NCBI RefSeq assembly: GCF_009707705.1
Contig: NZ_WLYX01000001.1
Span: forward strand, 1,922,001-1,986,000
Length of the DNA stretch: 64,000 bases
Source of the DNA: Paludibacterium denitrificans
GTDB taxonomy: Bacteria > Pseudomonadota > Gammaproteobacteria > Burkholderiales > Chromobacteriaceae
Reading direction: 5' to 3'
Part shown: positions 36,515 to 46,204 of the stretch, piece by piece
Layout: each line of letters opens with the position of its first letter
Numbering within the stretch: position 1 is the first letter of the stretch
Translations under genes and position numbers: made by a program
The notes under the pieces: generated by a model
What the model was told of the DNA's origin: nothing
Seen by the model: only the letters and a program-made list of their open reading frames with translations
Databases searched by the model: none

Positions 36515-37465
36515 ATGAGCCATTCCATCGTATTTCTTGACCGGGACAGCCTGCCTGTCCCGGTGCCTGCCTTTGGTTTCCCTGCCAATTATGTCGAGCA
36601 CGCTAGCACCACGCCGGAACAGATCGTGGCCCATGCCGGACAGGCCGACATCATCATTACCAACAAGGTGCCGTTTACCCGTGCGACGCTACAGCAATTG
36701 CCGCAGCTGAAAATGTTGGCCGTGGCGGCGACCGGGGTGAACCACATTGATCTGGACGCCTGCCGCGAGCAGGGCGTGGCGGTGGCCAATATCCGTCATT
36801 ACGGCGATGACACGGTGGCGGAACACGCCTTCATGCTGATGCTGGCGCTGATGCGCAATCTGCCAGCGTATCAGCGCGACGTGGCCGCTGGCGTGTGGGA
36901 ACAGGCCAAGCAGTTTTGCCATTTTGGCGCGCCGATTCGTGATTTGCAGAGCGCCACGCTGGGGATTCTTGGCTCTGGCGGCATCGGTCAGGCGCTGGCG
37001 GCGCGTGCCCGTGCCTTTGGCATGATCGTGCAGTTTGGCGAGCGCAAAGGGGTGGAATCGGTACGACCGGGTTATGTCAGCTTTGAGCAACTGCTGGAAA
37101 CCTCCGATGTGCTGTCGCTGCATTGCCTGCTCACCGCGCAAACCCGCCATATGATTGGCGAGGCAGAATTGATCCGCATGAAGCCCGGCGCGGTGCTGAT
37201 CAATACCGCCCGCGGTGGCTTGGTGGATGAAGAGGCGCTGGTGGCGGCGCTGAAGTTCGGCCAACTTGGCGGGGCGGGGTTCGATGTTTTGACTACCGAA
37301 CCGCCGAGTGCGGGCAATCCGCTGCTCAAGGCGCGCTTGCCGCACCTGATTGTGACGCCGCATGTCGGCTGGGCCAGCCGCGAGGCCATGCAGCGTCTGG
37401 CGCAGCAGCTGGTCGACAATATCACCTCGTTCGTGCAAGGCGGCACCGATCACCGCGTGGTATGA
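36515..37465 (+). CDS. D-2-hydroxyacid dehydrogenase (HprA-like)
   Basis: A 316-residue NAD(P)-dependent enzyme reducing 2-ketoacids such as hydroxypyruvate or glyoxylate. The catalytic domain has ATGVNHIDLDAC; the nucleotide site is LGILGSGGIGQALA; INTARGGLVDEEAL carries the catalytic Arg; HVGWAS carries the catalytic His. The frame is intact. A near-match of the uptake-like repeat occurs at about 37257 with one mismatch. Confidence 0.9.
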   Translation: MSHSIVFLDRDSLPVPVPAFGFPANYVEHASTTPEQIVAHAGQADIIITNKVPFTRATLQQLPQLKMLAVAATGVNHIDLDACREQGVAVANIRHYGDDTVAEHAFMLMLALMRNLPAYQRDVAAGVWEQAKQFCHFGAPIRDLQSATLGILGSGGIGQALAARARAFGMIVQFGERKGVESVRPGYVSFEQLLETSDVLSLHCLLTAQTRHMIGEAELIRMKPGAVLINTARGGLVDEEALVAALKFGQLGGAGFDVLTTEPPSAGNPLLKARLPHLIVTPHVGWASREAMQRLAQQLVDNITSFVQGGTDHRVV

Positions 37466-37486
37466 ATGTACGGTGAGCCGGAATGA

Positions 37487-37512
37487 ACACAGGGGCCGTT
37501 GGCCCCTGTTTC
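37487..37512. terminator. Bidirectional terminator
   Basis: ACAGGGGCC GTT GGCCCCTGT then TT, between convergent genes. Confidence 0.75.
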
Positions 37513-37521
37513 GTATTGGCG

Positions 37522-38001
37522 TCAGTCCGGAATTTCGTTGGGATTCAGTAAGCGTTCATCTTCTTCCCCCATGCCCAGCTTGCCGCGCACGCAGGTGATG
37601 TAACGATTGACATCCGGGCCGCCGCCGTAGCGCTGGGCGTGCCAGATCATCTCTCCCAGACACTCCATCATTTCATGCTGGGCACGGTGTTCATCGCCGT
37701 GACGCAACGCCAGTTGCGCATACAAAGACCGGATGCCAAACGGCTGGTCGATGGAGCGCTGCTCCTCGATGGCCATGTGCAGGCTCATGTGCAAGAACGG
37801 GTTGGTTTCGCCCATCTCCGGCGTCCATTCTCGCTCCAGATAACTTTCCGGCGCATCCAGCATGGCATGGTATTCCGGGTGAGCTATAAGAATGGATAGG
37901 ACAATATTTTCCGGGTCCGTCAGCGGTTGCTGCTGTTTGTGCTTGCTCCGGGTTTCAAAGAAAAAACGGCGGGCATCCTGACGGCTGGGAGAAAACAACA
38001 T
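37522..38001 (-). CDS. DUF1841 family protein
   Basis: 159 residues, cytoplasmic, function unknown. I take the start MLFSPSRQDARRFFFETRSKH at 38001, which matches the usual family N-terminus; the frame is open to 38133 but the extension looks non-coding. NPFLHMSLHMAIEEQRSIDQP is the characteristic central block. It is divergent from a glutathione peroxidase. Confidence 0.85.
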   Translation of the reverse strand: MLFSPSRQDARRFFFETRSKHKQQQPLTDPENIVLSILIAHPEYHAMLDAPESYLEREWTPEMGETNPFLHMSLHMAIEEQRSIDQPFGIRSLYAQLALRHGDEHRAQHEMMECLGEMIWHAQRYGGGPDVNRYITCVRGKLGMGEEDERLLNPNEIPD

Positions 38002-38125
38002 GGGGCATCCCTTGAGGCGGTTGAAACGGGGAAAGGCTGGTGCCGAGGGCGATGGTCCATCGGCGTGACCCGATCGCTGGATTGATCGCTGTCCTGATCC
38101 GCCATTATACGAAACGGAGATAGCC

Positions 38126-38620
38126 ATGACCACGCTTTACGACTTTTCCGCTCAACTGCTGGATGGTGCGCCGGTGTCCTTGTCCGATTGGTCCGGCAAG
38201 GTGGTGCTGGTGGTGAATACCGCCAGCGAATGTGGGTATACCCGGCAGTATCAGGGCTTGCAGGAGTTGTACCAGCTCTTTGCCGCGCAGGGGCTGGTGG
38301 TGCTGGGGTTTCCCTGCAATCAGTTTGGCGGACAGGAACCGGCGGATAACCGCATGATCGGCCAGTTCTGCCAGCAACGCTTTGGTGTGACGTTTCCGTT
38401 GTTTGCCAAGGCCGATGTCAATGGACCGCAGGCTTTGCCGCTATGGCGTTGGCTGACGCAGGCGGATACGCCGCACCCGCATCCGGTGAAATGGAATTTC
38501 ACCAAGTTCCTGCTTAACCGCCGGGGGCGGTTGGTCAAGCGCTTTGAACCGGCGGTGGAGCCTTACGAGTTGATGGATGACATCAGCGCCTTGCTGTTAC
38601 CGCTGTCACACGTGGCCTGA
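38126..38620 (+). CDS. Glutathione peroxidase-type peroxidase
   Basis: 164 residues of the thioredoxin-like GPx fold. The peroxidatic cysteine is Cys36 in VNTASECGYTRQYQGL, the catalytic Gln lies in VLGFPCNQFGGQEP and the Trp in KWNFTKFLLNRRG. It is the non-selenium BtuE-like form, probably reduced by thioredoxin in the cytoplasm. The second cysteine of NQFGGQ-type enzymes is present in PCNQ. Confidence 0.92.
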   Translation: MTTLYDFSAQLLDGAPVSLSDWSGKVVLVVNTASECGYTRQYQGLQELYQLFAAQGLVVLGFPCNQFGGQEPADNRMIGQFCQQRFGVTFPLFAKADVNGPQALPLWRWLTQADTPHPHPVKWNFTKFLLNRRGRLVKRFEPAVEPYELMDDISALLLPLSHVA

Positions 38621-38626
38621 CGTGAT

Positions 38627-38660
38627 TTCGGCCAACCTTGAACCACCAAGGTTGGCCGAA
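38627..38660. terminator. Terminator built from two inverted uptake-like repeats
   Basis: TTCGGCCAACCTT (38627-38639) and AAGGTTGGCCGAA (38648-38660) are perfect inverted copies separated by 8 bases, between the convergent gpx and trmB genes. A 13-bp stem results, in the position where Neisseria places inverted DUS pairs. Confidence 0.75.
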
Positions 38661-38691
38661 CGGAGACTACCGGTTTACCGAGACTGCCGGT

Positions 38692-39372
38692 TTAACGACG
38701 GCGGAAGATGATGTCCCACACGCCGTGCCCCGGGCGGATGCCACGCTGTTCAAACTTGGTCAGCGGACGATATTCCGGGCGGGGCGCATAGCCATCGGCC
38801 GTGTTTTCCAGATCGGCGTTGGCGCTCAATACTTCCAGAATCTGCACCGCGTAATCTTCCCAATCGGTGGCAGCGTGCAGATAACCACCCGGCTTCAGCT
38901 TTTTCACCAGCTTTTCCACCAGGGGCGGCTGAATCAGGCGTCGCTTGTTGTGGCGCTTTTTGTGCCACGGGTCGGGGAAGAAAATGTGCACGCCATCCAG
39001 GCTGCCATCGGCCAGCATGTGGTCGAGCACTTCCACCGCGTCGTGGCGGATCAGCCGCAGATTGGACAGCTGCTGTTCGGCAATCAGCTTGCACAGGTTG
39101 CCCACACCCGGGCCGTGCACTTCGATGCCCAGATAATCCTTGTCCGGATTGTTGAGCGGCAATCTCTGCCGTGGCGCCGCCCATGCCGAAGCCAATTTCC
39201 AGAATCTTGGGGGCTTCGCGTCCAAAGGCGGCGGCGAGGTCAATCTGCGCCGGTTGGTAATTAATGCCCCAGCGCGGCATGCCTTCATCCATGGCCCGCT
39301 GCTGGGCGGCAGACAAATGCCCCGGCGCAGCACGAAACTCTTGATGGGACGCGGGAAAGCGGGATTTTCCAT
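38692..39372 (-). CDS. trmB: tRNA (guanine-N7-)-methyltransferase TrmB
   Basis: Methylates G46 of tRNA. About 226 residues, start MENPAFPRPIKSFVLR at 39372. The SAM motif ILEIGFGMGGATAEIA, HGPGVGNLCKLIAEQ, HIFFPDPWHKKRHNKRR and ATDWEDYA are diagnostic. Frame breaks lie near 39330 (AGHLSAAQQRAMDEG reading) and 39164 (probably GCCGGC written GCTC). The end is HGVWDIIFRRR. Confidence 0.94.
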   Translation of the reverse strand: MENPAFPRPIKSFVLRRGICLPPSSGPWMKACRAGALITNRRRLTSPPPLDAKPPRFWKLASAWAAPRQRLPLNNPDKDYLGIEVHGPGVGNLCKLIAEQQLSNLRLIRHDAVEVLDHMLADGSLDGVHIFFPDPWHKKRHNKRRLIQPPLVEKLVKKLKPGGYLHAATDWEDYAVQILEVLSANADLENTADGYAPRPEYRPLTKFEQRGIRPGHGVWDIIFRRR

Positions 39373-39407
39373 GGGATGTAAACGGATCAATGACAAAGAA
39401 CGCGATG

Positions 39408-40328
39408 TTACCGAATCTGGCCGCCCGAGGCGAGCAAAGCCGCCCTGAATTCGTCGCTATCAGGCAGCTGATCCAGCAGGGTTTGCACCGAGGGATACGC
39501 CAGCTCTACGCCCAGCTCGCGTTTGAGCCGGTTGTTACACAAGCGGCGCGATTCGGCCAGAAACGACCACAGCATCGGCGATACCCGGCGCCGCACTTCT
39601 TCGCGCGGGTAGCAGGGCGGCACGGCAACGTGCAGTTTTTCGGCCAACCTTGCATACCATTGACCTACCGGCAGCGGCTCGTCATCACAGGCGTTATAGA
39701 TGCGCAGGCCTCCACCGTGACAGTGCAGCGTGGCAATGCACAGGCGCGCCAGATCATCGGCATGAATGTGGTTGCTCAGGCTGTCTTCTTCTGGCCGGAT
39801 CAGCGGGGTGGCACTTAACAAGCGGCCGATCGGCAAACGCTCGGCGGCGTAAATGCCGGGTGCGCGCAGGATGCGGACTTGCGCACCGGTGGCGATGGCA
39901 AAGGCACGCAAGGCGTGTTCCGCATCCAGCGGCGCCGGGCCCGGTCGCTGCCCGGATTGGTCGGCGCCGTTTCATCCAGCCAGTTGCCATCGGCATTACC
40001 ATACACGCCGCTAGTGCTGATATAGCTAACGCGCTGTGGTATCCTCAGACCTTTTGTCAGTGCGTACAATAACTTGCGTGTGCGCGGGTCGGTCACGCCA
40101 TGGTTGGGCGGTGGCGCCGTGATCAGCACATCGTCGGCCAATCCGGCCAGACGGCGCAGGCTGTTGGCATCATCAAGGTTGGCCGAAACCGGCACGGCAC
40201 CGCCCAGACGGGCTCGTCGCGCGGCAGCCGCGTGATGGCATAACGCCAGCACGCGCCAGTGGGTGGTGAGGTAAGGCATGGCCCGCATGGCGATATCGCC
40301 CGGCTTAAGCAATCAACAGTGTACGCAT
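39408..40328 (-). CDS. NAD-dependent epimerase/dehydratase-like (SDR) protein
   Basis: About 307 residues of the extended short-chain dehydrogenase fold, YeeZ-like. The dinucleotide-binding N-terminus MRTLLIA-GPGDIAMRAM begins at 40328 and is broken at 40307 by GCTTAAGC where GCCGGC fits. SYISTSGVYGNADG holds the SDR tyrosine region; NHIHADDLARLCIATL is typical. A second break near 39958 is CCTGG written CTGG (RLDAEHALRAF). Substrate unknown. Two uptake-like 11-mers lie inside (39639 and 40177). Confidence 0.82.
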
Positions 40329-40361
40329 CTGCACATTCTAGCCAGATTGTAGAGGAACGAG

Positions 40362-41390
40362 ATGACTTCTCAGGTCAAAGTGCTCCCGAGCGGGCATACG
40401 TTCAGCGTGGAAGCGCACGAAACCATTCTTGACGCCGCGCTGCGGCAGAACATCGGCTTGCCGTACGGTTGCCGCGACGGCGCCTGCGGTGCCTGCAAGG
40501 GCAAAGTGCTGGAAGGCGACGTCTGCCGGGACGGCTATCAGGAAAAAGCCTTGCCGGAAAACGAGCGGGTACAGGGCTATGCGCTGTTCTGCTGCGCCCG
40601 GCCGCAGGGCGATGTCACCATCGAAGCGCGTGAAGTGAGCGGCGCCGGTGACATTCAGGTCAAAACCCTGCCGTGCCGCGTGGAAAAAATCGAGAAAGTA
40701 CACGATGTGGCCGTGCTCAAGCTCAAGTTGCCCGTGTCCGAGCGCCTGCAATTCCGTGCCGGTCAGTACATCGATATCCTGATGAAGGATGGCAAGAAGC
40801 GCAGCTTCTCCATCGCCAATGCACCGCATGATGACGCCTATCTGGAGTTGCATATCCGCCATCAGCCCGGTGGCAGCTTCTCCGAATATGTCTTCAACCA
40901 GATGAAAGAGCGCGAAATCATGCGCTTCAAGGGGCCGCTCGGCTCGTTCTGGCTGCGAGAAGAGTCCGACAAGCCGATCATCCTGCTGGCTAGCGGTACC
41001 GGCTTTGCCCCAGTCAAGGCCATCATCGAACATGCCATCCACAATGGCGTACAGCGGCAGATGGTGCTGTATTGGGGCGCACGTACACTGGCCGACCTCT
41101 ACATGGCCGAACTGGCCGCCAGCTGGCAGGCACAGCATGCCAACATCACCTTCATCCCGGTGCTGTCGGAAGCCCTGCCGCAAGATAACTGGGTGGGCCG
41201 CACCGGCTTTGTCCATCAGGCCGTGCTGGACGATTTCGACTCGCTGGCTGGCTATCAGGTCTATGCCTGTGGCGCCCCGGTGATGGTGGAAGCCGCTCAT
41301 CACAGCTTTATTCAGGAACGCGGTTTGCCGGAAGACGAGTTCTTCTCCGACGCCTTTTTTCTGTCCAAGGATAGTGGCGCTAGCAAGTAA
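40362..41390 (+). CDS. 2Fe-2S ferredoxin plus FNR-type flavin reductase (AscD-like)
   Basis: A 342-residue fusion. The N-terminal plant-type ferredoxin has YGCRDGACGACKGKVLEGDV with a distal Cys in FCCARP. A ferredoxin-NADP reductase module follows: FAD site RSFSIANAP, NAD site LLASGTGFAPVKAIIEH, and the C-terminal VYACGAPVMVEAAHHSF. Such proteins donate electrons to oxygenases or dehydrases (CDP-6-deoxy-glucoseen reductase family, also often named Fre/UbiB-linked reductase). No partner is adjacent, so its acceptor is unknown. Confidence 0.88.
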   Translation: MTSQVKVLPSGHTFSVEAHETILDAALRQNIGLPYGCRDGACGACKGKVLEGDVCRDGYQEKALPENERVQGYALFCCARPQGDVTIEAREVSGAGDIQVKTLPCRVEKIEKVHDVAVLKLKLPVSERLQFRAGQYIDILMKDGKKRSFSIANAPHDDAYLELHIRHQPGGSFSEYVFNQMKEREIMRFKGPLGSFWLREESDKPIILLASGTGFAPVKAIIEHAIHNGVQRQMVLYWGARTLADLYMAELAASWQAQHANITFIPVLSEALPQDNWVGRTGFVHQAVLDDFDSLAGYQVYACGAPVMVEAAHHSFIQERGLPEDEFFSDAFFLSKDSGASK

Positions 41391-41410
41391 ACCATTTACT
41401 GGCCCAAGAC

Positions 41411-41443
41411 CAAGCCTCCGTCATAAACGGGGGCTTTTTTTTG
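41411..41443 (+). terminator. Terminator of the ferredoxin-reductase gene
   Basis: AAGCCTCCGT CATAA ACGGGGGCTT followed by a T-run. Confidence 0.8.
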
Positions 41444-41478
41444 CCCTGTGACGGCTTTTTTCCCCTCCGATCAGTTAG

Positions 41479-41492
41479 TTGACCTGCGTCAA
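41479..41492. promoter_or_regulatory. Possible FNR/ANR-type box
   Basis: TTGACCTGCGTCAA is a perfect TTGAC-N4-GTCAA palindrome, close to the FNR/ANR consensus TTGAT-N4-ATCAA. It lies 77 bases before the DUF3149 gene and about 400 bases before arginine deiminase, a pathway often under ANR control. This is inference from the motif only. Confidence 0.4.
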
Positions 41493-41568
41493 TAACCTTT
41501 GTTTGTGGGTGGTTATTATGACCATCAGTTAAACGTTAACGGCGTTGATTGGCCGGAAGGGAGTCTTG

Positions 41569-41706
41569 ATGGAACTGCTAAACCAGCTTCTGTCCGATGA
41601 TGTCGGACTGCTCAGCATCATCACGATTGTGGTGGCATCTATCGTTGTCTGTGGTGCTATTTTGATCGTTGCCAAAAAGGTCAAGAACGCGGGACCGAAT
41701 GATTAA
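41569..41706 (+). CDS. DUF3149 small membrane protein
   Basis: A 45-residue protein, MELLNQLLSDDVGLLSII, then a single hydrophobic helix (TIVVASIVVCGAILIV) and a basic end AKKVKNAGPND. The AAGGGAG ribosome site before the ATG is good. It fits the DUF3149 single-pass family, of unknown function. Confidence 0.72.
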   Translation: MELLNQLLSDDVGLLSIITIVVASIVVCGAILIVAKKVKNAGPND

Positions 41707-41895
41707 TTGCTAGGGCGTCTAGCAAGCCGGGTGTTTTTCCTCTTGATGTGTGTGTTGGTGGATACGGTGGTGGGCCGTATCCATTTTTTTTGCCTGTTCG
41801 CCAGCAAGAGCCAGACATGGTTGCCCACCTGACCGGCATTGCCTGCCTGACGGATTCTGAGGATGATGGAGCAAGGTATTCTCGGAGAATCTGCC

Positions 41896-43126
41896 ATGGC
41901 AACGTTGGGTGTGCATTCGGAATGTGGTCGCTTGCGCGCGGTGCTGGTGTGTCGGCCCGGGCTGGCGCATCGCCGTTTGACGCCCGGTAACTGTGCCGCT
42001 CTGCTGTTTGATGACGTGATCTGGGTGGCGCGGGCGCAGCAGGACCACGCCGTCATGGTGGCGCAGATGCGTGCGGCGGGTATCGAAGTGCTGGAGTTGC
42101 ACGAGGCGCTGACCAGCGTGCTGGACGACCCGGTGGCACGTAACTGGCTGCTGGCACGCAAAGTCGATGAAGATTTCGTCGGCATCGGCATGCAAGCCGA
42201 GTTGCGAGCCCTGGCTGGACGCCATGCCATCCGGCATGTTGGCCGACTATCTGATCGGCGGCATCGCCAAATACGAACTGCCGTTTGAGGCAAGGGAATT
42301 GTTTGGCGGTTATCTCGATCGTTCCGATTTTGTCTTGCCACCCCTGCCCAACAGCCTGTTCCTGCGTGATCCCAGTAGCTGGATTTATCAGGGCGTCACA
42401 CTTAACCCGATGTTCTGGTAAGCGCGCCAGCGCGAAACCCAGATTCTGCAGTGCATTTACCGCTTTCACCCCTATTTCGCCGGTCAGGTAAATGTCTGGT
42501 GGGGCGACTGTGATCACTATCACGGCCTTGCCACGCTGGAAGGCGGTGATGTCATGCCAGTGGGCAACGGCGTGGTGTTGATCGGCATGGGCGAACGCAC
42601 CAGTCCGCAGGCCGTGGTGCAGCTGGCCAAGCGGCTATTGGGGCAGCCGGGCGGTGCCAGCCGGGTGATTGCCTGCCAGTTACCCAAGACGCGTTCGGTC
42701 ATGCATCTGGATACCGTGCTCAGTTTTCTCGATGTCGACCTGCTGTCGGTGTTTCCGGATGTGGTGGAGCAGATCGCTTGTACCAGTATTTTTGCCGACC
42801 CGGAGCATAACGGTGTGCGCTTTGAGCGACACGGCGGTATCAGACTGATTACATTGTTGCAGCAGGTGCTGGGGTTGGCCGAAATCCGCACCATCGAGAC
42901 GGGGGGCGATGTTTACCAGCGTGAGCGGGAACAATGGGATGATGGCAACAACGTGCTGGCGCTGGATCGCCGCGTGGTGCTGAGTTATGACCGCAACACG
43001 CACACCAACCGCCGCATGCGCGAACATGGCGTCGAGGTGATCGAGATTCCCGGTTCGGAACTGGGACGTGGGCGTGGCGGCAGCCACTGCATGGCCTGCC
43101 CGTTGAGCCGGGAGGCCATCGTCTAG
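41896..43126 (+). CDS. arcA: Arginine deiminase
   Basis: Hydrolyses arginine to citrulline and ammonia. About 410 residues. [70 protein letters not shown] and the C-terminal catalytic [13 protein letters not shown] are all present. Two breaks: 42210 (CCTGG written CCCTGG; AELRAWLDAMP) and 42418, where GCCGGC (MFWPARQRE) is written GTAAGC, giving an in-frame TAA. No arcB/arcC neighbours are present. One uptake-like 11-mer lies at 42873-42883. Confidence 0.94.
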
Positions 43127-43174
43127 CGGGTTAGAGAGAGGTTCGGCCAACCTTGGCAGGCTGGCCCCGTCAGC

Positions 43175-43734
43175 TTAGTGGCCGTCGTAGCTGCAGACGG
43201 TAAACAGCGGCAGGCCGCTATCTCGCACCAACTGCGCACCGCCCAGTTCGGGCAGTTCGATGATGGCTGCCGCCTCCAGTACATTGGCGCCCAGTTTTTG
43301 CAGCAATTTGTAGTTTAAGCCATCATGGTGCCGCCGGTGGCAATCAGGTCGTCGATCAGCACGACACAGTCACCCGGTTTGCAGGCATCGGTATGCATTT
43401 CCACCGTGGCATTGCCGTATTCCAGCTCGTACTCTTCCTGAATGGTGGTAAACGGCAGTTTGCCCTTCTTGCGGATGGGCACAAAGCCGACATTTAGCTC
43501 ATGTGCTACCACTGACCCGATGATGAAGCCGCGGGCGTCCAGACCCGCGATCAAATCGACTTTTTCCTGCATGTAACGGTGTACATAGATGTCGATCAGG
43601 ATGCGAAAGGTCTTGGGGTTTTGCAGCAGCGGGGTGATGTCGCGAAACATGACGCCGGGGCTGGGCCAGTCCGGCACGGTGCGTATCCAGTCCTTGAGGT
43701 AGCTGGGATAGTCGAGATTGCTGATGGTTTCCAT
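43175..43734 (-). CDS. apt: Adenine phosphoribosyltransferase
   Basis: Salvages adenine to AMP using PRPP. About 186 residues, [24 protein letters not shown] at 43734 (an ATG at 43743 adds three residues). The PRPP motif [14 protein letters not shown] is intact. The frame breaks at 43316, where GCCGGC ([16 protein letters not shown]) is written GCTTAAAC; corrected, it ends [12 protein letters not shown] at 43175. It lies beside a purine permease on the same strand, a sensible salvage pair. Confidence 0.95.
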
Positions 43735-43768
43735 GGCGCGCATTTTACCATTGCCGATATCTTTACGT

Positions 43769-43799
43769 AAAAAAACCTCCCGCTTGTGGCGGGAGGTAT
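43769..43799 (-). terminator. Purine permease terminator
   Basis: ACCTCCCGC ACAA-type loop and GCGGGAGGT; on the minus strand the stem is followed by a T-run, after the permease stop and before apt. Confidence 0.8.
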
Positions 43800-43821
43800 C
43801 TTTCCAACGGGCAGTTCGACG

Positions 43822-45117
43822 TTAGTGGAAGAAGGCCAGTTTGAAAATCCAGAGAGCGGCAATTACGATTACCGCCGGTTTCAGGTCGGCAAAGCGGCTT
43901 AGCCAGAAGTTTGATGACAGCATAACTGATAAAGCCGAATGCTACACCATCCGCAATGGAAAAGGTAAATGGCATGGCCAGCGCAGTCATTACCGCCGGA
44001 GCAGATTCGGTCAGGTCATTCCATTCGATTTCGGCCAACCCTCGCGTCATCAGCACGGCGACATAGCACAAAGCCGGGGCCGTGGCGTAGGCCGGTACGG
44101 TGCTCGCCAGCGGCGACAGCCACAGGCAGGCGAGGAACAGCAACGCTACCACCAGCGCCGTCAGCCCGGTACGGCCACCCACGGCGGTGCCGCTGCCGAT
44201 TCGATGTAAGCCGTGGTGGACGATGTGCCCATCATGGCGCCAGCGGTGATGGCGACCGAGTCGGCCAGCAGCGCGCGCTTCAGGCGCGGCAGCTTGCCAT
44301 CCTTGTCCAGCAGATTGGCGCGGTGTGCCACGCCAACCAGCGTGCCGGTGGTGTCGAACAGGTCAACGAAGAAGAAAACAAAGATCACGCCCAGCAGGCT
44401 TAAGATTCAGCGCCGCATGCAGGTCCATGGCCATGAAGGTGGGCGCCATGCTCGGCACCGGCGCCAGAATGCCGTCAAACTTGGACAAGCCCAGCACAAT
44501 CGACAGCGCCGTCACCAGCAGAATCCCGATGATGATGGAGCCCGGAATCTTGCGGTATTCCAGCGCCACAATCACGAAAAAGCCCATGATGGCGAGCAGG
44601 GTAGTGGGGCTGTGGATATCGCCCAAGGTAATGTAGGTGGCCGGATGCGGAGCAATGACACCGGCGTTCTTCAGCGCGATGATCGCCAGAAACATGCCGA
44701 CACCGGCAGAAATGGCAAATTTAAGCGACTGCGGAATGGCGTTGACAATGGCCTCGCGCACTTTGAACAGGCTGATGGCGAGGAATACGATGCCAGAGAT
44801 GAAAACCGCCCCCAGCGCCGCCTGCCATGGAATGCCCATGCCTTTGACCACGGTAAAGGTAAAGTACGCGTTCAGGCCCATGCCCGGTGCCAAGGCGATA
44901 GGGTAGTTGGCAACCAGGCCCATGATGGCGGTGCCTAGCGCGGCGGCCAGACAGGTGGCAACAAAAACCGCCTTCAGGTCCATGCCCGTGGTTGACAGGA
45001 TGGACGGGTTGACCAGCACGATATAGGCCATGGTCAAGAAGGTGGTGAAGCAATCACTTCGGTTCTAACCGATGTGCCGTGCTCTTTCAGCTTGAAAAAG
45101 CTTTCCAGTAGTTGCAT
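43822..45117 (-). CDS. NCS2 purine permease (AzgA/PbuG type)
   Basis: A 12-14-helix proton symporter for adenine/guanine/hypoxanthine, about 432 residues. MQLLESFFKLKEHGTSVRTEVIAGFTTFLTMAYIVLVNP, APGMGLNAYFTF, FVDLFDTTGTLVGVA, MMGTSSTTAYIESA and GGRTGLTALVVA are diagnostic. Four breaks at 45048 and 44198 (4-base losses), 44400 (CTTAAGC) and 43903 (GCTAAGC) all fit GCCGGC. The corrected C-terminus is VIVIAALWIFKLAFFH. One uptake-like 11-mer lies at 44030-44040. Confidence 0.93.
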
Positions 45118-45282
45118 GACGACGATGCTCCCTCGGCGCGAGTTCTGAGATAGGAAAGCGAGTAATTTTATTCGGTGTGAAGATATTTTGCGAAATCTTG
45201 ATATGAAGATAATTTGCGGTCTGACGAAGCATGCCTGCCTGTGGTATTCTGAAAAATTAGCTTTGCTAGGTAATTTTCAGTC

Positions 45283-45909
45283 ATGTCGCAAACCATAGGG
45301 ACAATTTTTATTGTAGTTGCCCCCTCTGGGGCCGGTAAGACCTCACTGGTGGCCGCGCTGCTGGCGGCCGAGCCGACGGTGGAACTGTCCGTGTCCTATA
45401 CCACCCGTGCGCCGCGCGCCGGAGAGGTAAATGGTCAGCATTACCATTTTGTCGATCGTGCCACCTTTGAACGCATGATAGCTGATGGCGACTTTCTGGA
45501 ATACGCTGAAGTCTATGGCAACTATTATGGCAGCAGTGCCAGCTGGTTGAAGGGGCGGCTCGATAGCGGTCGCGACATCTTGCTGGAAATCGACTGGCAA
45601 GGCGCGCAGCAGGTTCGCAAGGTGTTTCCGGATGCATTGTCCGTGTTCATCATGCCGCCGTCCATGCAGGAACTGGAACGCCGCCTGCGCGGTCGGGCGA
45701 CCGATAGCGAAGAGGTTATTGCCCGGCGCATGGCGGAAGCCCGTGCCGAGATCGCCAAGGCGACCGAATACGACTACATCCTGGTCAACGACAATTTTGA
45801 AAGCGCCTGTGCCGATCTGGTCAGCATCGTGCGGGCAGCACGGCTGACGCGTGCCAAGCAGCAGGTCAAGTTGGCCGAAACCCTCGCCACCATGCGCGAC
45901 GGCCGCTGA
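45283..45909 (+). CDS. gmk: Guanylate kinase
   Basis: Phosphorylates GMP to GDP. 208 residues, frame intact. P-loop VVAPSGAGKTSL near residues 11-20, SVSYTTRAPRAGEVNGQHYHFV (GMP binding), EYAEVYGNYYGSS and LLEIDWQGAQQVRK. It leads the gmk-rpoZ-spoT cluster. Confidence 0.97.
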   Translation: MSQTIGTIFIVVAPSGAGKTSLVAALLAAEPTVELSVSYTTRAPRAGEVNGQHYHFVDRATFERMIADGDFLEYAEVYGNYYGSSASWLKGRLDSGRDILLEIDWQGAQQVRKVFPDALSVFIMPPSMQELERRLRGRATDSEEVIARRMAEARAEIAKATEYDYILVNDNFESACADLVSIVRAARLTRAKQQVKLAETLATMRDGR

Positions 45910-45974
45910 TCGGCTTGGTGGCTGGGTACAAATTCGTTATAGTTTTCCCAAATTAAAGACTCTGAGGATTTCTC

Positions 45975-46181
45975 ATGGCCCGCATTACCGTTGATGATTG
46001 CCTGGATCGCATCCAGAACCGTTTTGACCTGACTCTGGCTGCTGCCTACCGTGCGCGCCAGGTTGCCTCGGGTGCTTCGCCGTTTGTCGAAGCTGGCCGT
46101 AACAAGCCGACTGTCGTTGCGCTGCGTGAAATCGCTGCTTACCACGTTGGCAAGGAAATTCTCAACCGCAGTAAGGCCTGA
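45975..46181 (+). CDS. rpoZ: RNA polymerase omega subunit
   Basis: 68 residues, [20 protein letters not shown] and [10 protein letters not shown] with [12 protein letters not shown]: the omega core that helps fold the beta-prime subunit and, with it, forms the ppGpp site 1. It is between gmk and spoT, the classic arrangement. Confidence 0.97.
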   Translation: MARITVDDCLDRIQNRFDLTLAAAYRARQVASGASPFVEAGRNKPTVVALREIAAYHVGKEILNRSKA

Positions 46182-46204
46182 TTGTCGCTGGGCGGAGTTA
46201 TTGC

